The notes under the pieces were generated by a model. That model was not told the DNA's origin, did no database searches, and saw nothing but the letters and a program-made list of their open reading frames with translations. A program made the position numbers and the translations under genes. A stretch of DNA of 64,000 bases, taken from Dicaeum eximium. Taxonomy: Eukaryota > Chordata > Aves > Passeriformes > Dicaeidae. Position 1 is the first letter of the stretch, and every line of letters starts with the position of its first letter. The stretch is from contig VWZP01010904.1 in the NCBI GenBank assembly GCA_013396995.1, positions 5,795,251 through 5,859,250 of the forward strand, written 5' to 3'. Positions 1 through 10,714 of this stretch are shown here, one piece after another.

Positions 1-2262
1 GCACTTCCATGCCATTTCAGTTTCTATGCAGTCAGCCTTGTTGGGATGCTGCCATTGCAGTAACTGGCTTTCTTAAAACAGTAATTGCAGTTGAAGATAC
101 CTTATCTTAGCTGCATAGATAATGCAAAGTTAATAATGTGTTGGGTGATTTTTTTTCAATTTTGCAGGACATTACATAAGCAGATAATCTTTATATAAGC
201 AAAAAGAGATAATATATTCAAAGCCAGTATAGTAATCAATTAGAAGCATAGTTTAACAACTTGTAGAACCAGTGTGACATCAGCCTAATATAAAATTCAG
301 CATGTAAATTCATTATTACTCTGATAGAAGTAAAGAATAGAATATCTGGTAACCAGAATTGAGAAACTGGAGTTGACACTCTCAGACATAGAGGAAATTT
401 ATTTTGCACCTGTAGCTCATTACTCAAAATTGTGTCCAGTTAAACATTTTCCAAATGCAAATCTGTGGTGTTTTTCTGGAGTTTGATTTGTCATAAAAAT
501 ACTTAATTTTTCATAATCAAATCATAATATCTGGATCAGTAGCCCTTCAAAGCAGTGAATTCTCTGTTACACTCTTCATTATTTTACCATTCTATCAACC
601 TCTCTATTGGCAAACTGTTACGTGTATATTATTCCTGCCAAGTGAAAAATGGTTATTGGTTTAATTTTTAGTGTTAGTAGTGTAAATATGCACACCATCT
701 TTTGTTTCACATTTTGAAAGTTTTTATGCTGAGTAAAACATACATTTTTAAGAGCGCACAAAGGCTTAGGTAAACTGCATATTTATTCTTAGTATTGACT
801 TATAAAAGTAATGTTTATTTCATATGAGAGTAATAAGATGCATAGATGTAATGTGGCATGTTGCTTCTGGATGTATTTTTCCTTAGTGGAAATCATTGTC
901 TTTAAAAATATTTGCACAAACATTTGCTCCTGCCTGTGATGATGGCTCTTTGTAGCCCTTGCAAAGCCTTGAAACTCATTCAGGGGCTTGAATTCTTGTG
1001 CCTTGTGGTATAGTTTCTTAAATAAATTATTTTCTTGCAAATGCTACGTTCACCTGAATGTGATGCTTTTAAGAGGTAAATTGGGGAGGAGATTACAATG
1101 CCAGTCTCCTTTTCTTTCAGCAAAGCGTTTACACACATCCATTAATACAGCAGCATTGCTGCTTATACAGCAGATCCCTCCATGTCACAGGCTCCATCAG
1201 TCCTTTTCACAGTGTCACCTGAGTCTTCTGAGTCAGTTACTGGAGACTATGACAAAGCTTTGGCTCTGAGTTGGGGCAAAACAGATGAAGAACAGGACAA
1301 GAGTAGTTTTTCATTTTGTTTACAGGACTGAAGCTCACACACATTAAAGGAATTACTCTGAAGTGATGCAGGAAGTCTTTGGCAAAGTGGGGAACCTTGC
1401 TAGTCTCAAACCTGATCTACACTTAAGGATTCAATGATGTAAATACACCACCAGCTGAGGTCCATCAGAGGTTGTTCCCAGGACAGAGGCAGCATGTGCA
1501 GTGTTGACTTTTCTCTGAGATATTTTTAAATTAAATATTTGATGGGTTTAGAAGGTATTTTTCTAGAATAAAGTCTTTCCACTACTATTAGTAATCAACT
1601 GGTATTTGCAACTACTCCGACTAAGCACGTGAAGAAGAAACGATGCCAAGGATTGCTAAGACTGTATTTGAAAATAAACTAAAGGTATCTTTTCATTGTA
1701 ATATCAATATCAGTGAGTTAAAAAATGATAGGTGCTAAAATTAACTTCTTATTTCTTTTGACTTACATTTGTATATTTCAAAAAAGCAGAGAAAGTCTTT
1801 TCCTAACTCTTAAATGCACTCAGAAAAACTCAACACTAAGTAAATACTTGAATTTGGAAACTAATAAATTGGAATCATTAAGTTCTTAAAAAGTTTTTTA
1901 AAGGCTGTTTTGAATTTTTACAAATCTCCTTCCTAAAGTTCAAATAGGATATAAAAGTTAATTTGAGTTATGCTTACTGTATACTAAGCAGTTTCCTTAG
2001 AAGCTGTGTGTGCTTCTAAAGCACAAACTGTCCAGTGGAACTAAGTAAATAAGGGCCTGCTTTCACCTTGGGCTGATAAAATCCCTTGGTGTTTCAAGAC
2101 TTTAGAGTTAATTGTATCAGAATGGGTAAGTACTTATGAATTTCTAAGTCTGTATTTGCTGTGTGGATAATTTTCAAAATTATTAATATCATCAATTTTT
2201 TAAAAATAAAATGTAATTGAGCTAACAGGTTTTTTGTATGTTTTTTATTTATATTTCTCTAG
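1..2262 (+). other. CDIN1: CDIN1 intron, left part (no exon seen)
   Basis: This AT-rich stretch lies upstream of the first exon in the window and ends in an AG acceptor at 2261-2262 after a T-rich tract. The exon at 2263 starts with two bases of a split codon, so another CDIN1 exon must lie to the left. I looked for the preceding coding segment (the part of the protein before the conserved Ser-Lys at human residues 117-118) and did not find it. An open frame around 1146-1328 is discussed under findings. Otherwise I see no gene, repeat or RNA here. Confidence 0.7.
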
Positions 2263-2342
2263 CCTCCAAAACTCTTATAAATAGTATGCTACGGGACCCT
2301 TCTCAGATTCCAGATGGAGTGCTAGCAAATCAAGTCTATCAG
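2263..2342 (+). CDS. CDIN1: CDIN1 internal exon (about residues 117-142 of the human protein)
   Basis: This is an 80-nt coding exon. The acceptor AG is at 2261-2262 after a pyrimidine-rich tract, and the donor GTATTA starts at 2343. The first two bases complete a proline codon; the frame then reads SKTLINSMLRDPSQ and IPDGVLANQVYQ and ends on a complete codon. This matches CDIN1 almost residue for residue; human has SI where this has TL. CDIN1 is a predicted nuclease that binds codanin-1 (CDAN1). Mutations in either gene cause congenital dyserythropoietic anaemia type I, and the pair acts in erythroid nuclear and chromatin biology. This exon belongs to the segment before the nuclease motif. 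It joins in phase 0 to the exon at 2695. Identification rests on recalled protein sequence and is strong because five exons agree in order, strand and phase. Confidence 0.96.
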
Positions 2343-2694
2343 GTATTAATCACACTTGTTTTGTTTGGTTTGGGTTTTTTTTCTGTGGCAATTCTGTTAT
2401 CTGCCTAGCAGAGTAAAAGATTTTAAACCTCATTTAATTACTGTCATCGTAAACTATCAGTGAGGTCAGAGTGCACTATAAATGGCAGTGCAATATTTGT
2501 GAGGGGAGCATTTCACTTTTTAATAGCTTGCTTTCATAGTGAATAAAAGCATGCAGTTTTTGTTTTCTGTGATTAAATCTGAACAGCATCTGATAGCCTT
2601 TTTGAGGAAAGTAATTACTGTTTTTAAGATACTCTTTAACTATAATGGTTTTGTAGTTGCCCATCAGTATACTACTTCTCTTATTTGTCTGCAG
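2343..2694 (+). other. CDIN1: Short CDIN1 intron (major, U2-type)
   Basis: This 352-nt GT-AG intron has donor GTATTA and acceptor TTTGTCTGCAG, with a normal pyrimidine tract before the AG at 2693-2694. It is the shortest intron in the window and interrupts the frame between codons. It contains no recognisable repeat or gene. Confidence 0.85.
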
Positions 2695-2744
2695 TGTACT
2701 GTGAATGACTGTTGTTATGGACCACTGGTGGACTGCATCAAACA
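2695..2744 (+). CDS. CDIN1: CDIN1 internal exon (about residues 143-159)
   Basis: This is a 50-nt exon. It starts on a complete codon after TCTGCAG and reads CTVNDCCYGPLVDCIK, then leaves the two bases CA, which combine with the C at 5549 to make histidine (CAC), as in human. The only difference recalled from human is T for I at the second residue. It includes the vicinal-cysteine stretch NDCCYGPLVDC that is characteristic of CDIN1. Reading on past the donor would give Gln and a short unrelated tail ending at 2760, so a naive open frame here overruns the exon. The donor is not a standard major-spliceosome site: GTATCCTTT begins at 2745 (see the intron entry). Confidence 0.95.
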
Positions 2745-5548
2745 GTATCCTTTCCCATAAAATTTTAGGTGCACAATTGATGAGCTTAGACTGTGTGGAA
2801 GAGATGTGTCTAGCTTTAACCTGACATAAAGTTCTGCTTCACAAAACACATTTCATACTCTTCTCTTTTACATTCAGTCAGCTAGAGGGTCACTGCAGAG
2901 CTTTCTCTTAACTAACAAAAATCAGATGGACCATGGGAAGATGTCAGTTTGCTGGTTACACATTCATATGCCTGATTGAACCTCTGGTTTTGATTAGTTG
3001 AAATGCATATCTGGTTTTTGCTTAAGACTAAGTGACCATGCTTTGAGTGGTAGAGTTGGACTAGATGATCTCTGGACATGCCTTCCAATCTCAGTTATTC
3101 TGTGATTAAATTAATAAGTTTCATACATAGTGTTCAACATTATGGATTTGCTTTGTTACAAATATGAGTTTTAACTGAAATTTTTTTCAAGCGCAGTTCA
3201 GGTATGACTGATTAGTATTTTTAAACTCCTATCTGACATTCCAGTGCAGTTCTTTTATTTTCTCTCCTTTTTAAAGGAGATTATACTACTTGTAGTAAAA
3301 AACCCTTATATATCCTGAATTTTCAGGGATATATTTTTTGTATATAGTGTTTGTATACAGTGTTGAAATAGTTAATTAGAGAGCCATACAGTGTGTATAC
3401 TGAAGGAACTCCACGTGAGTGTTCCAGAGTAAGATTAGAATTTGGTAGGAATCATCACTAAGAACCCAAATCTATTTTAATAAAATCCTGCAGGAGCAGC
3501 TCTTCTGTTTCAGTCTGCGGCCAAAGTAAAAATTTCAAAATCATGGCCTGCCATCACTGAGCAGGCTAGTAAGGCAGTCCCCTCCCAAGTCCTAGAGAGT
3601 CCTTGCATGAATCTCTGCATGCAGTTTGGGGGAAGATCTTGGTTTCACTGTACAGGTGCAAGATAGGAAAGCTACAGTGATGTGTAGTTATGCATTAAAA
3701 ACAGTACTTCTTGTAGTGATACACGTGATTGTCACTCCTTAAAAATACACTCTTTCCACTAGGAAACACTTGTGTCTACTACAGCCTCAGCCCTACCCCC
3801 ATTAATTTTAACAGCAGCAGGATGGAGTTACAATTGTCTTTGTATTTTGTGCTTTTAGTTGTAATTTTAAGTATTCATTGTGATTATCTTCACGATTAAA
3901 CTAAGCACTCTGAAAGTGGATTAATCTAATAAGCCACATGTTTTAAAGGGTTGTTGATAACTAGTTTTCATATCCGGAATTTTAGGATTAAAATTTTGTG
4001 GATGAGCAATCTGGCTGTAGTCTTATGAAAGTACCATGTTTAAAAGTAATAAAGACACATATGTAGAATTATGAACCATTTTTAAGACTTATTTGCCTGC
4101 AGTCTAGAAAAGATTTTTATATCCTCTTCATATTCTGGCTCAAATCAGTCGTTGAATATGCAGTGACATCAATGAGAGTAATGAGGAGTTTTTCAATTCC
4201 ATTTTGGTACAGAAAAGTTTTATACTAAGCTGCGTGAGTGCATTACTGCAAGTATGTTGCTGAATTAGATGTTAATTCTGAGGTGCATAAAATAGTTAAA
4301 AATCAATTTAAAGTTAAGGTTTTAAAAGCATAATGTCTTCTGAAGGATTGCATATTGATTTTAAATATAACTATCTAATTGTATATGCATGGACCAAAGT
4401 ATGAAGTCAACCTCTTTATAAATGCCAAGAGGCTATTTTTCAGTAATAGTTCAGATGCTTACGGGAAACTAGGCTGCTAGATTGCATGAGTAGAAAATGG
4501 CTCGTGATGTTATTTACAAGTTTTGCCCCATGGTCATTGCCATGCATCAATAACAGGTATTATTATAGACTAAGTGTTTTTTCTTATGGTGCATTGTAAA
4601 TTCTGTTTGCAGTATTTTTCTTACCTTTTTGCCATTCTTCATTTGTCTCTTTTGTTCTGAAATTGCTAGTAGAGTTTAACATACTACACAGTTTAAATTG
4701 ATGTAAGCTGTATGTACATATGAAGTGATTCCATAGAATTATTTTTTTGCTGTTCATACTGAAGTGTTCATATAAGTTGAGTAATTAACTGTAATGGTAA
4801 GGTGATCTGTAGTTTAAGTTTTAAGAAGTTACTTTAAACAGAATTTGGAGCTTAACTGCTTTTAACTTAAGATCTTTTATCATACCGTTCCACAGGGTTC
4901 TTCTTAAAAGCTTCCAGAATAGACCTCCAGGAGGATACATTAAAAATATTTAATATGGTAATTTTTTTACATATTGCAAGGAATATCACACTGGATCAAC
5001 AGGTTGTCAGTGAATGTGTAAAATGTGATTTCATTCTTCCCTGACATTAGTTCATGCTTCTGAAAAATCAATTAAAAGGATGGGTTTTTTACAATAAGAT
5101 GTTTCAGATGGATGTAGTACCTATCCATTTCAGAATATAAGGAAAGAAAACCAGTTTGTTTCATCCTTTGCTGGATTGGAGAATTGATTACTCGTCAGTA
5201 AAGAGCAACTTTAAAGGTATTTAAATGCATATTTTAGGGTCACACTTTCTTTTATATTTAGAAGAATAAATACTAAAGAAAAAATGGAAATATTGCCCTT
5301 AATTGTACTGAATAAATATGCTCGAATGTGTCTTAATTCTATAAAATGTATGTTCTTGATACATTAATCTGATTTTGTAAAGTTGTGTATGCTTCCAAAA
5401 ATCCCTATAAGGATTTTCAAAACTTAGAGTTCAAATCACTGATCACTTCTGAAATGCAGATGAGTGCAAATAAATTCTACCTATGATGTTTTTATGAAGT
5501 TGCTTCTTTTCCAAAGTAATCTGCCATTTCTTAACCTCAAGCTATCAG
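2745..5548 (+). other. CDIN1: U12-type (minor spliceosome) CDIN1 intron
   Basis: This 2804-nt intron begins GTATCCTTTC, which matches the U12-type 5' splice site consensus (A/G)TATCCTTT over every position. Near its end, 5527-5535 reads TTTCTTAAC, one mismatch from the U12 branch-site consensus TTCCTTAAC. The candidate branch A (5533 or 5534) is about 14 nt before the AG at 5547-5548, within the short branch-to-acceptor distance expected for minor introns. There is no long pyrimidine tract, also as expected. The intron interrupts the histidine codon after its second base. It contains a CR1 3' tip at about 3028-3107 and a small hairpin at 3308-3334. Confidence 0.88.
3028..3107 (+). mobile_element. 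CR1 LINE 3' tip
   Basis: The stretch containing GTTGGACTAGATGATCTCTG, then CCTTCCAATCTCAGTTATTCTGTGAT, is the highly characteristic 3' end of avian CR1 retroposons in sense orientation. Only about 80 bp survive, which is typical 5' truncation. It lies inside the U12-type intron of CDIN1. The divergence looks moderate. Confidence 0.85.
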
Positions 5549-5616
5549 CGCTATTGGGCATGAGCATGAAGTCTTGCTGCGAGAAATGCTTTTGGAAAAA
5601 AATCTCTCTTTCATAG
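5549..5616 (+). CDS. CDIN1: CDIN1 internal exon (about residues 159-181)
   Basis: This is a 68-nt exon. The first C completes the histidine codon split by the U12-type intron. The frame then reads AIGHEHEVLLREMLLEKN and LSFI, leaving one G before a strong GTAAGA donor at 5617. Human CDIN1 has DL where this has EM, and L where this has the final I. The CTC codon at 5604-5606 corresponds to Leu178 (recalled numbering), the residue altered in the best known CDIN1 disease allele (L178Q); it is unchanged here. The exon precedes the nuclease motif and contributes the HEHEVLLR helix. It joins in phase to the exon at 10649: G plus CT gives alanine. Confidence 0.95.
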
Positions 5617-6696
5617 GTAAGAATCTGTAGTAGGGGCTAGCCAGTAACTTCAGAGATGTTGGTAACTGTTTACCTAGGACAAAATTCAGCCCAAATGCTC
5701 CCTATATTAGGTAGTAAAGGAAGAGTAAAATATGATTTATGCTATATATGTTACCTTTTATTGATTTAGAACTGAGCAGGAACTCAGTTACCTAATACCC
5801 TATATATACAGCACATGCACAGGCTTGCAATTAATATTTTATAGAATAAGTAGCTGAAAAAAAACACTTTAATATCTGCTGCAGTATTACTTTTGGTGTC
5901 ATGAGATATTAGCCATAATCCAGGCCTTATGAGATTTAGGAAGAAGCATATGAAATATTAGCTTCAGAATGCTTTATGTATTAAAGAACTGCTAGAAGAT
6001 TCACTCATTTACCTTGCTATGCAGTTTCTGCTGAATATTTGCCCCCTGCTTCCCAATCAATGCAATTACTCTTTTTTACACTCCCTATTTCTAAAGTTAT
6101 TTTAAGGATTAATTAGTTAGGAAGTTACTTTCATTTTTTTCTTTTAGCCTGCAGTATGTTTCTTTTTACATGAGTGCCATTGAAACAAAGATTAATGTTT
6201 AAAGTATCCATTTTGTAGATGTGATTGTTTACAATGACTTCTTAAATCTCAGATTCCCTATGTGATGATGAGCAAGTGAAATGCTCTCTTCTGTTAATGG
6301 TTGAGCATTGTACTAAATTTGTGTGAGTGAACAGGGAATTTTGCTGCGTTTACCTGGAACTATGATCTCTCCTGAAGCTATACCAGATTAAGATTTTGGA
6401 AACTTTAAATAAATTTAAGAAGTTAGAAAGCATTATGAAGCTTTTGAAGAGATTTGTCCATATGATAAAGGAATGGAATTACTGTGCTCTTTTTTTTTAA
6501 AGAAAAGTGAAAAAAGGACAGGACTAACTATCACATAGAAGCTTGCAAATGACACTATGAAAATAAAAAGAGGCAGATACTCTTATTTGACTATAAGAGC
6601 ATAGATATAGGTAATAGGTTTAAGGTGTAATTGCAGAGATGATGGCAAGTTAAAATACCAAACAGTTCTATGAACAATAAGTATAAAAGAAACTGC

Positions 6697-6849
6697 CAGG
6701 AAAGGTTGTGGAATCACCTTCAATGAAAAATTCAAGGCTAGATTTGACACTCATCTATCAAAGCTGGTAATGAAATCAATTCCATCACGGTACAAGGGAA
6801 TGGACTAGATGACTCACTAAGGGACCCTCAACCCAACGAATCATCATTT
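6697..6849 (+). mobile_element. Old, degenerate CR1 LINE 3' fragment
   Basis: In order, the sequence retains GGTTGTGGAATC, TTCAAGGCTAGATTTGACAC, GGAATGGACTAGATGACTC and GGGACCCTCAACCCAACGAATCAT. These line up with successive blocks of the CR1 3' region: the gg-ttgtgg-gtc block, the ttcaa block, the ggactagatgat block and the ccttccaacc block. Substitutions and small gaps are frequent, so this is an ancient sense-orientation copy. Confidence 0.7.
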
Positions 6850-8985
6850 TATTTGGCTTGTGTAAGCTTAAGCAGTATAAAAATCACATTTAAATTTTAT
6901 TGTTTAATGGCTTTGGATAAGCATCAATTTTGTCTTTAGAAATTAGCTCCAAGAAATTTGTGTTATCGAATTAAAACATCTAGAATGGGTTGATTTGTTA
7001 GAATATGAAGATAGAAATGAGAGACCTTAATTTGTTGTTCACATTTTATGTATAGTGAAGTATTGTTTAGTTATGATGTAAAATATGTTAAGATTTGTAT
7101 TTATTATGTCTGTGGTCACGTATATATTTCAGGTTCTAGACGTGTTTAGGGTTTGAGATATTCTTTAAAAAAAGCTTTCCCTAAGTATCTGCAAGATGAA
7201 CCCTACCAAGTCTCTTGCAATACAACCTCTCCTTTCTGAAAAACTAGTTCCAAAAATGCTTGAAGAAAACACCAGAAAAACAGAAGAGATGCCAGTATTT
7301 TCCATAGGTCTACAAATTCAGGCTTTGTTGAATAATACTTCATTCCTGTTTTGAAGAAGGCTTAGGATTTACATGGCTTATAGCTTGTAATTCCATTACT
7401 TTTTCACAGGTTTCAAAGAAACAAAAATTTTGCAGTTGCCATGTTAGTGTCCTATTCCACTGTACTGTTCTTCAAGAGTAGTCAGGGGGTTTGTATCAAA
7501 TGTGTTCACCTGAGCAACAGAGAGCCTAGTACAGAAAAGGAAAATACAGTCAAAGGACACAGTCAAAATGAAGTGACTCAGTATAGTCTTAGAGCATGAA
7601 GCAGCTTTGCAGGTTCTGGATGGAATTTGTCTGTTTCCAGAGTAGTTGGCTTTCCAGAAACAGCACCTTCAGGCTTACCCTGGAATTGACTGGAAACCAA
7701 TACACACTAATGGGGGTTGCATTTTATTAGTCCACTCTTCATGAGAAGTGCTTCATATACCATGTCCTCTCTTCAGCAAAATTTGTCTGTCCTCATATGT
7801 CATGTCCTCTATTCAGAAAAAACACAGCTCTCAAGTCTTTATCACATGGCCTGAGATTAAAGTGATCAATAGAAGCATTTTATCAAAACAGGCTCACAGC
7901 TTCGTATGCCATACTGAAATGTCAGGAGCTTCTAGGTTCTGTATAGGATTTTTATTTTTGTATCTTTACCATGAATATGTTAGAAAAGCTTTTAGATATG
8001 TGGGGAGGTACTGAGCTTTATCCTCCTTTGGTTCCCACCAGTGGATATAAATCATGAAATCTGATCAGTGTTTTCTGCTGTAATCTTAAATTTGCAGTTG
8101 TAGCTCATTCATGCATCAGCAGAAGAGGGCTAGTATAAGAACAATGATGTGTTAAATGGTTCTGATTGAGTGTGACATTATGGTAAAGATGAAGCTGCAG
8201 TTTTGTTGAAAATCTAAATTAATGGGGTAGCTGTTGACAAACTACTTATTAGGTCTGTTTCCACATAATTTTCAGACCTGAGGATTTATAAATGTAACTG
8301 TCAAAACTGCTGTGGGCTGTCTTTCAAGCAGTTACTGAATTATTTTCTTAATTCATGCTGGAGTTTAAAGATCTTTTGAGGCACAGAATGCTGCCTCTGT
8401 AGTTTCTGGACCAATGTGAAACATACCTGGATTAAAAGCTAGAATTTGTTTTTGATGGTGTTATGGTTTAAAACAAAAAGTTTATGGTGATTATGAGGAC
8501 TTTTGGTAATTATTTCTTCCCCAGAGTTACAAAGCTTCAAAATATTTGGAGAAATAGTAATGCAAAGTTCTGTTTCTGCACATAATCAGTAATAAACATG
8601 TTTTTTAATATGTTTTCCAATGTTAATCACAGTACAGAATGCTAGGAGAAGCCACATGAAGACATTCAGAACCAGATTTAAAACAAAAAGCAGGTTCTTT
8701 TTCAAGCCATGAGTTAGTATTAAAAGATTTTAAAAGTAATCGGGCAACCTTGGAAAAATAATCTGCTGAAGAATATTAAAAGTAATGCTGATGCAGATTC
8801 CAGTTCAGAGACCTGCCAGGTTGACCTATGAAACATGTGTTTACATCTGTTTTGGTTTTCAGTACGTTTTTTTAAGCTGCATTTATGTGAAAGAAAAGGC
8901 TGACCTTTCCGTTGCTATTGCTCTTAAATGAGCAAAATTTCAGCTGGGACATCCTATTGTCTATCCTGTGTTATTTTAAACAATT

Positions 8986-9040
8986 AAGAGCAGGTTGCAG
9001 ATTTGGATAAAAAGAGCAGGTTAACTAGATTTGGATAAAA
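8986..9040. repeat. Imperfect tandem duplication, unit about 26-29 bp
   Basis: AAGAGCAGGTTGCAGATTTG and the following GATAAA at 8986-9011 are repeated with a small insertion at 9012-9040 (AAGAGCAGGTTAACTAGATT...). It is a local duplication in an intron with no apparent function. Confidence 0.7.
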
Positions 9041-10648
9041 TTGTTTTGTTGGGTTTTTTAAATAAGGATTAAAAGATTACGTAGAACATTAATTCATTTT
9101 TATGTTTAGGCATAAAACTTTCTATTCAGAGGTTCTGTTAAATTAGAACCTTCTTGATCTTATCATTTGTCTGTATATATGACAATCTAAGTTTCAAAAA
9201 ATAGTCAAAAACCAAGTCTGTCTCCAAATACTAGAAATGTTTTTCATTACCATATCATGTAATATAATGAAGTGTCACATTGCAAACACTTCTATTTAGC
9301 GTAGTCTCTTTATAGTGAAGAAATGCTCTCAAAATTAAGAAAAAATATATAGTACCACTCAAAAAGAATAAGCACCTATTGCAGTTTACACTGACATGAA
9401 TGTTCAGCTTTCCAGATTTACTTCTGTCCCACTTTCACTGTAGTTCACTGTATAAAATACTTCAGAGTTATATTCTTCAATGAAAAAGAGTGGCAAGATT
9501 TGATTTTGGCAATATTACAGTATTTTGATTTCTAAGTTAGTATGTTTTTCTTGTCATAAAATGTTACTTGGGCTCAAACTGCTGACCTTTCAGGATTTGC
9601 ACAAAGTATTCAAAAACTGAGTTCTGAACATTGGCCATGAAACTACTGTCCTAACCTGATAAATGGATTGGAAATAAGCTACCCAACAGTGAGAATGGAC
9701 CATTAATTTTAATCAAAGGTGATGTAGAAAGGCGAATGGGATGCATGACAATGTCAACAGCCCAGTAGGTGTTAAGGGGCTACAGAGCCTTGTTACTAGC
9801 TACTGCCATTAGTTGAGCTTGGGTGAAGACAGAAAGCCATGCCTGGAATTGAATGACCAGGTCACTCCAAATTCTAATGGAGAAATGGTGTTTCAGAAAT
9901 ACCAATGTAATGGTATCAGAAATCAAGGACAATAGTGTAAAATATTAAGGGGTGGTGTGGGCTTTTTTCCTACCTTTTTTTTTTCTTTTTTTTTTAAAGG
10001 GAGCATTTTTAGCCTTTTGTCTTGCTCAATCATTTCTTTAAATACTCAGCTCTATTATTTTTAAGCAATAAACTTATAGACGTAATGTTGGCAGAATGTC
10101 TAAATCTTTCTATGTTCAGAAATTGGAAAAATTCTACAGAATCCAGAATGCAAGAGAAAGTAAAATTATGGGTCTTCTTTACTTCAATAAATTTCTCGGA
10201 GAGAAGGATTCTTCTTGCTCTTTTTCTTTAACAACTTTATGCTAACATTAAAATGAAACCAAGGCAGCAGCGACAGTATATCTACATTTGTGGTATTGGT
10301 AGGATTAATCTTAACACATATGAAGGTGGAGAAACTCTTCTTTCAATCAGTGAATATACCTCTTTATTTTGAATATTTGGAGGTTATAAAATACTGTATG
10401 ACAGCTTGAATTAATGATGTTTATAATGAAGACATAAAAATGCAGGGATGACAAAGAAGCATTTTTATATCCATGCTTCAGGTTTTCTACAAAGGTTCAT
10501 TTAATCTGACACAGCATTGCATGCATAAGAAAGATATGTATGACTGCATTAGTAATTCTTGCACTCTTATTTAGAATAAAATTAATTATGCTGCTGTCTA
10601 CTTAATGGAATAGTTTTATAAACAGTAGTTCTTATTTTCTATGTACAG

Positions 10649-10714
10649 CTGAAGATCAGCTTCGTGCAAAGGGTTATGACAAAACACCAGACTTTATTTT
10701 AGAAGTGCCAGTAG
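10649..10714 (+). CDS. CDIN1: CDIN1 internal exon carrying the PD half of the nuclease motif
   Basis: This is a 66-nt exon. CT completes the alanine codon, then EDQLRAKGYDKTPDFILEVP and V follow, and one G remains before the GTAAGT donor at 10715. Human CDIN1 has D for the first A and Q for the E in ILEV. The PD dipeptide (about residues 195-196) followed by a hydrophobic strand is the first half of the PD-(D/E)xK nuclease signature. The second half (E-S-K) is in the next exon. The aspartate is the expected metal ligand of this superfamily. It is intact, so nothing in this exon suggests loss of activity. Confidence 0.96.

Larger units (their letters stand above)
5617..10648 (+). other. CDIN1: CDIN1 intron
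   Basis: This 5032-nt GT-AG intron has donor GTAAGA and acceptor TTTTCTATGTACAG. It contains an old CR1 fragment at about 6697-6849, an imperfect short tandem duplication at 8986-9040, and a T-rich tract at about 9975-9995. The remainder is unremarkable AT-rich DNA, and short open frames in it show no coding character. Confidence 0.85.

Noticed and set aside
2539..2760. A 73-residue + frame ending in the conserved NDCCYGPLVDCIK sequence as a stand-alone small gene
   Set aside because: Only 2695-2744 is coding. The upstream part is intron, and the last codons run through the U12-type donor.
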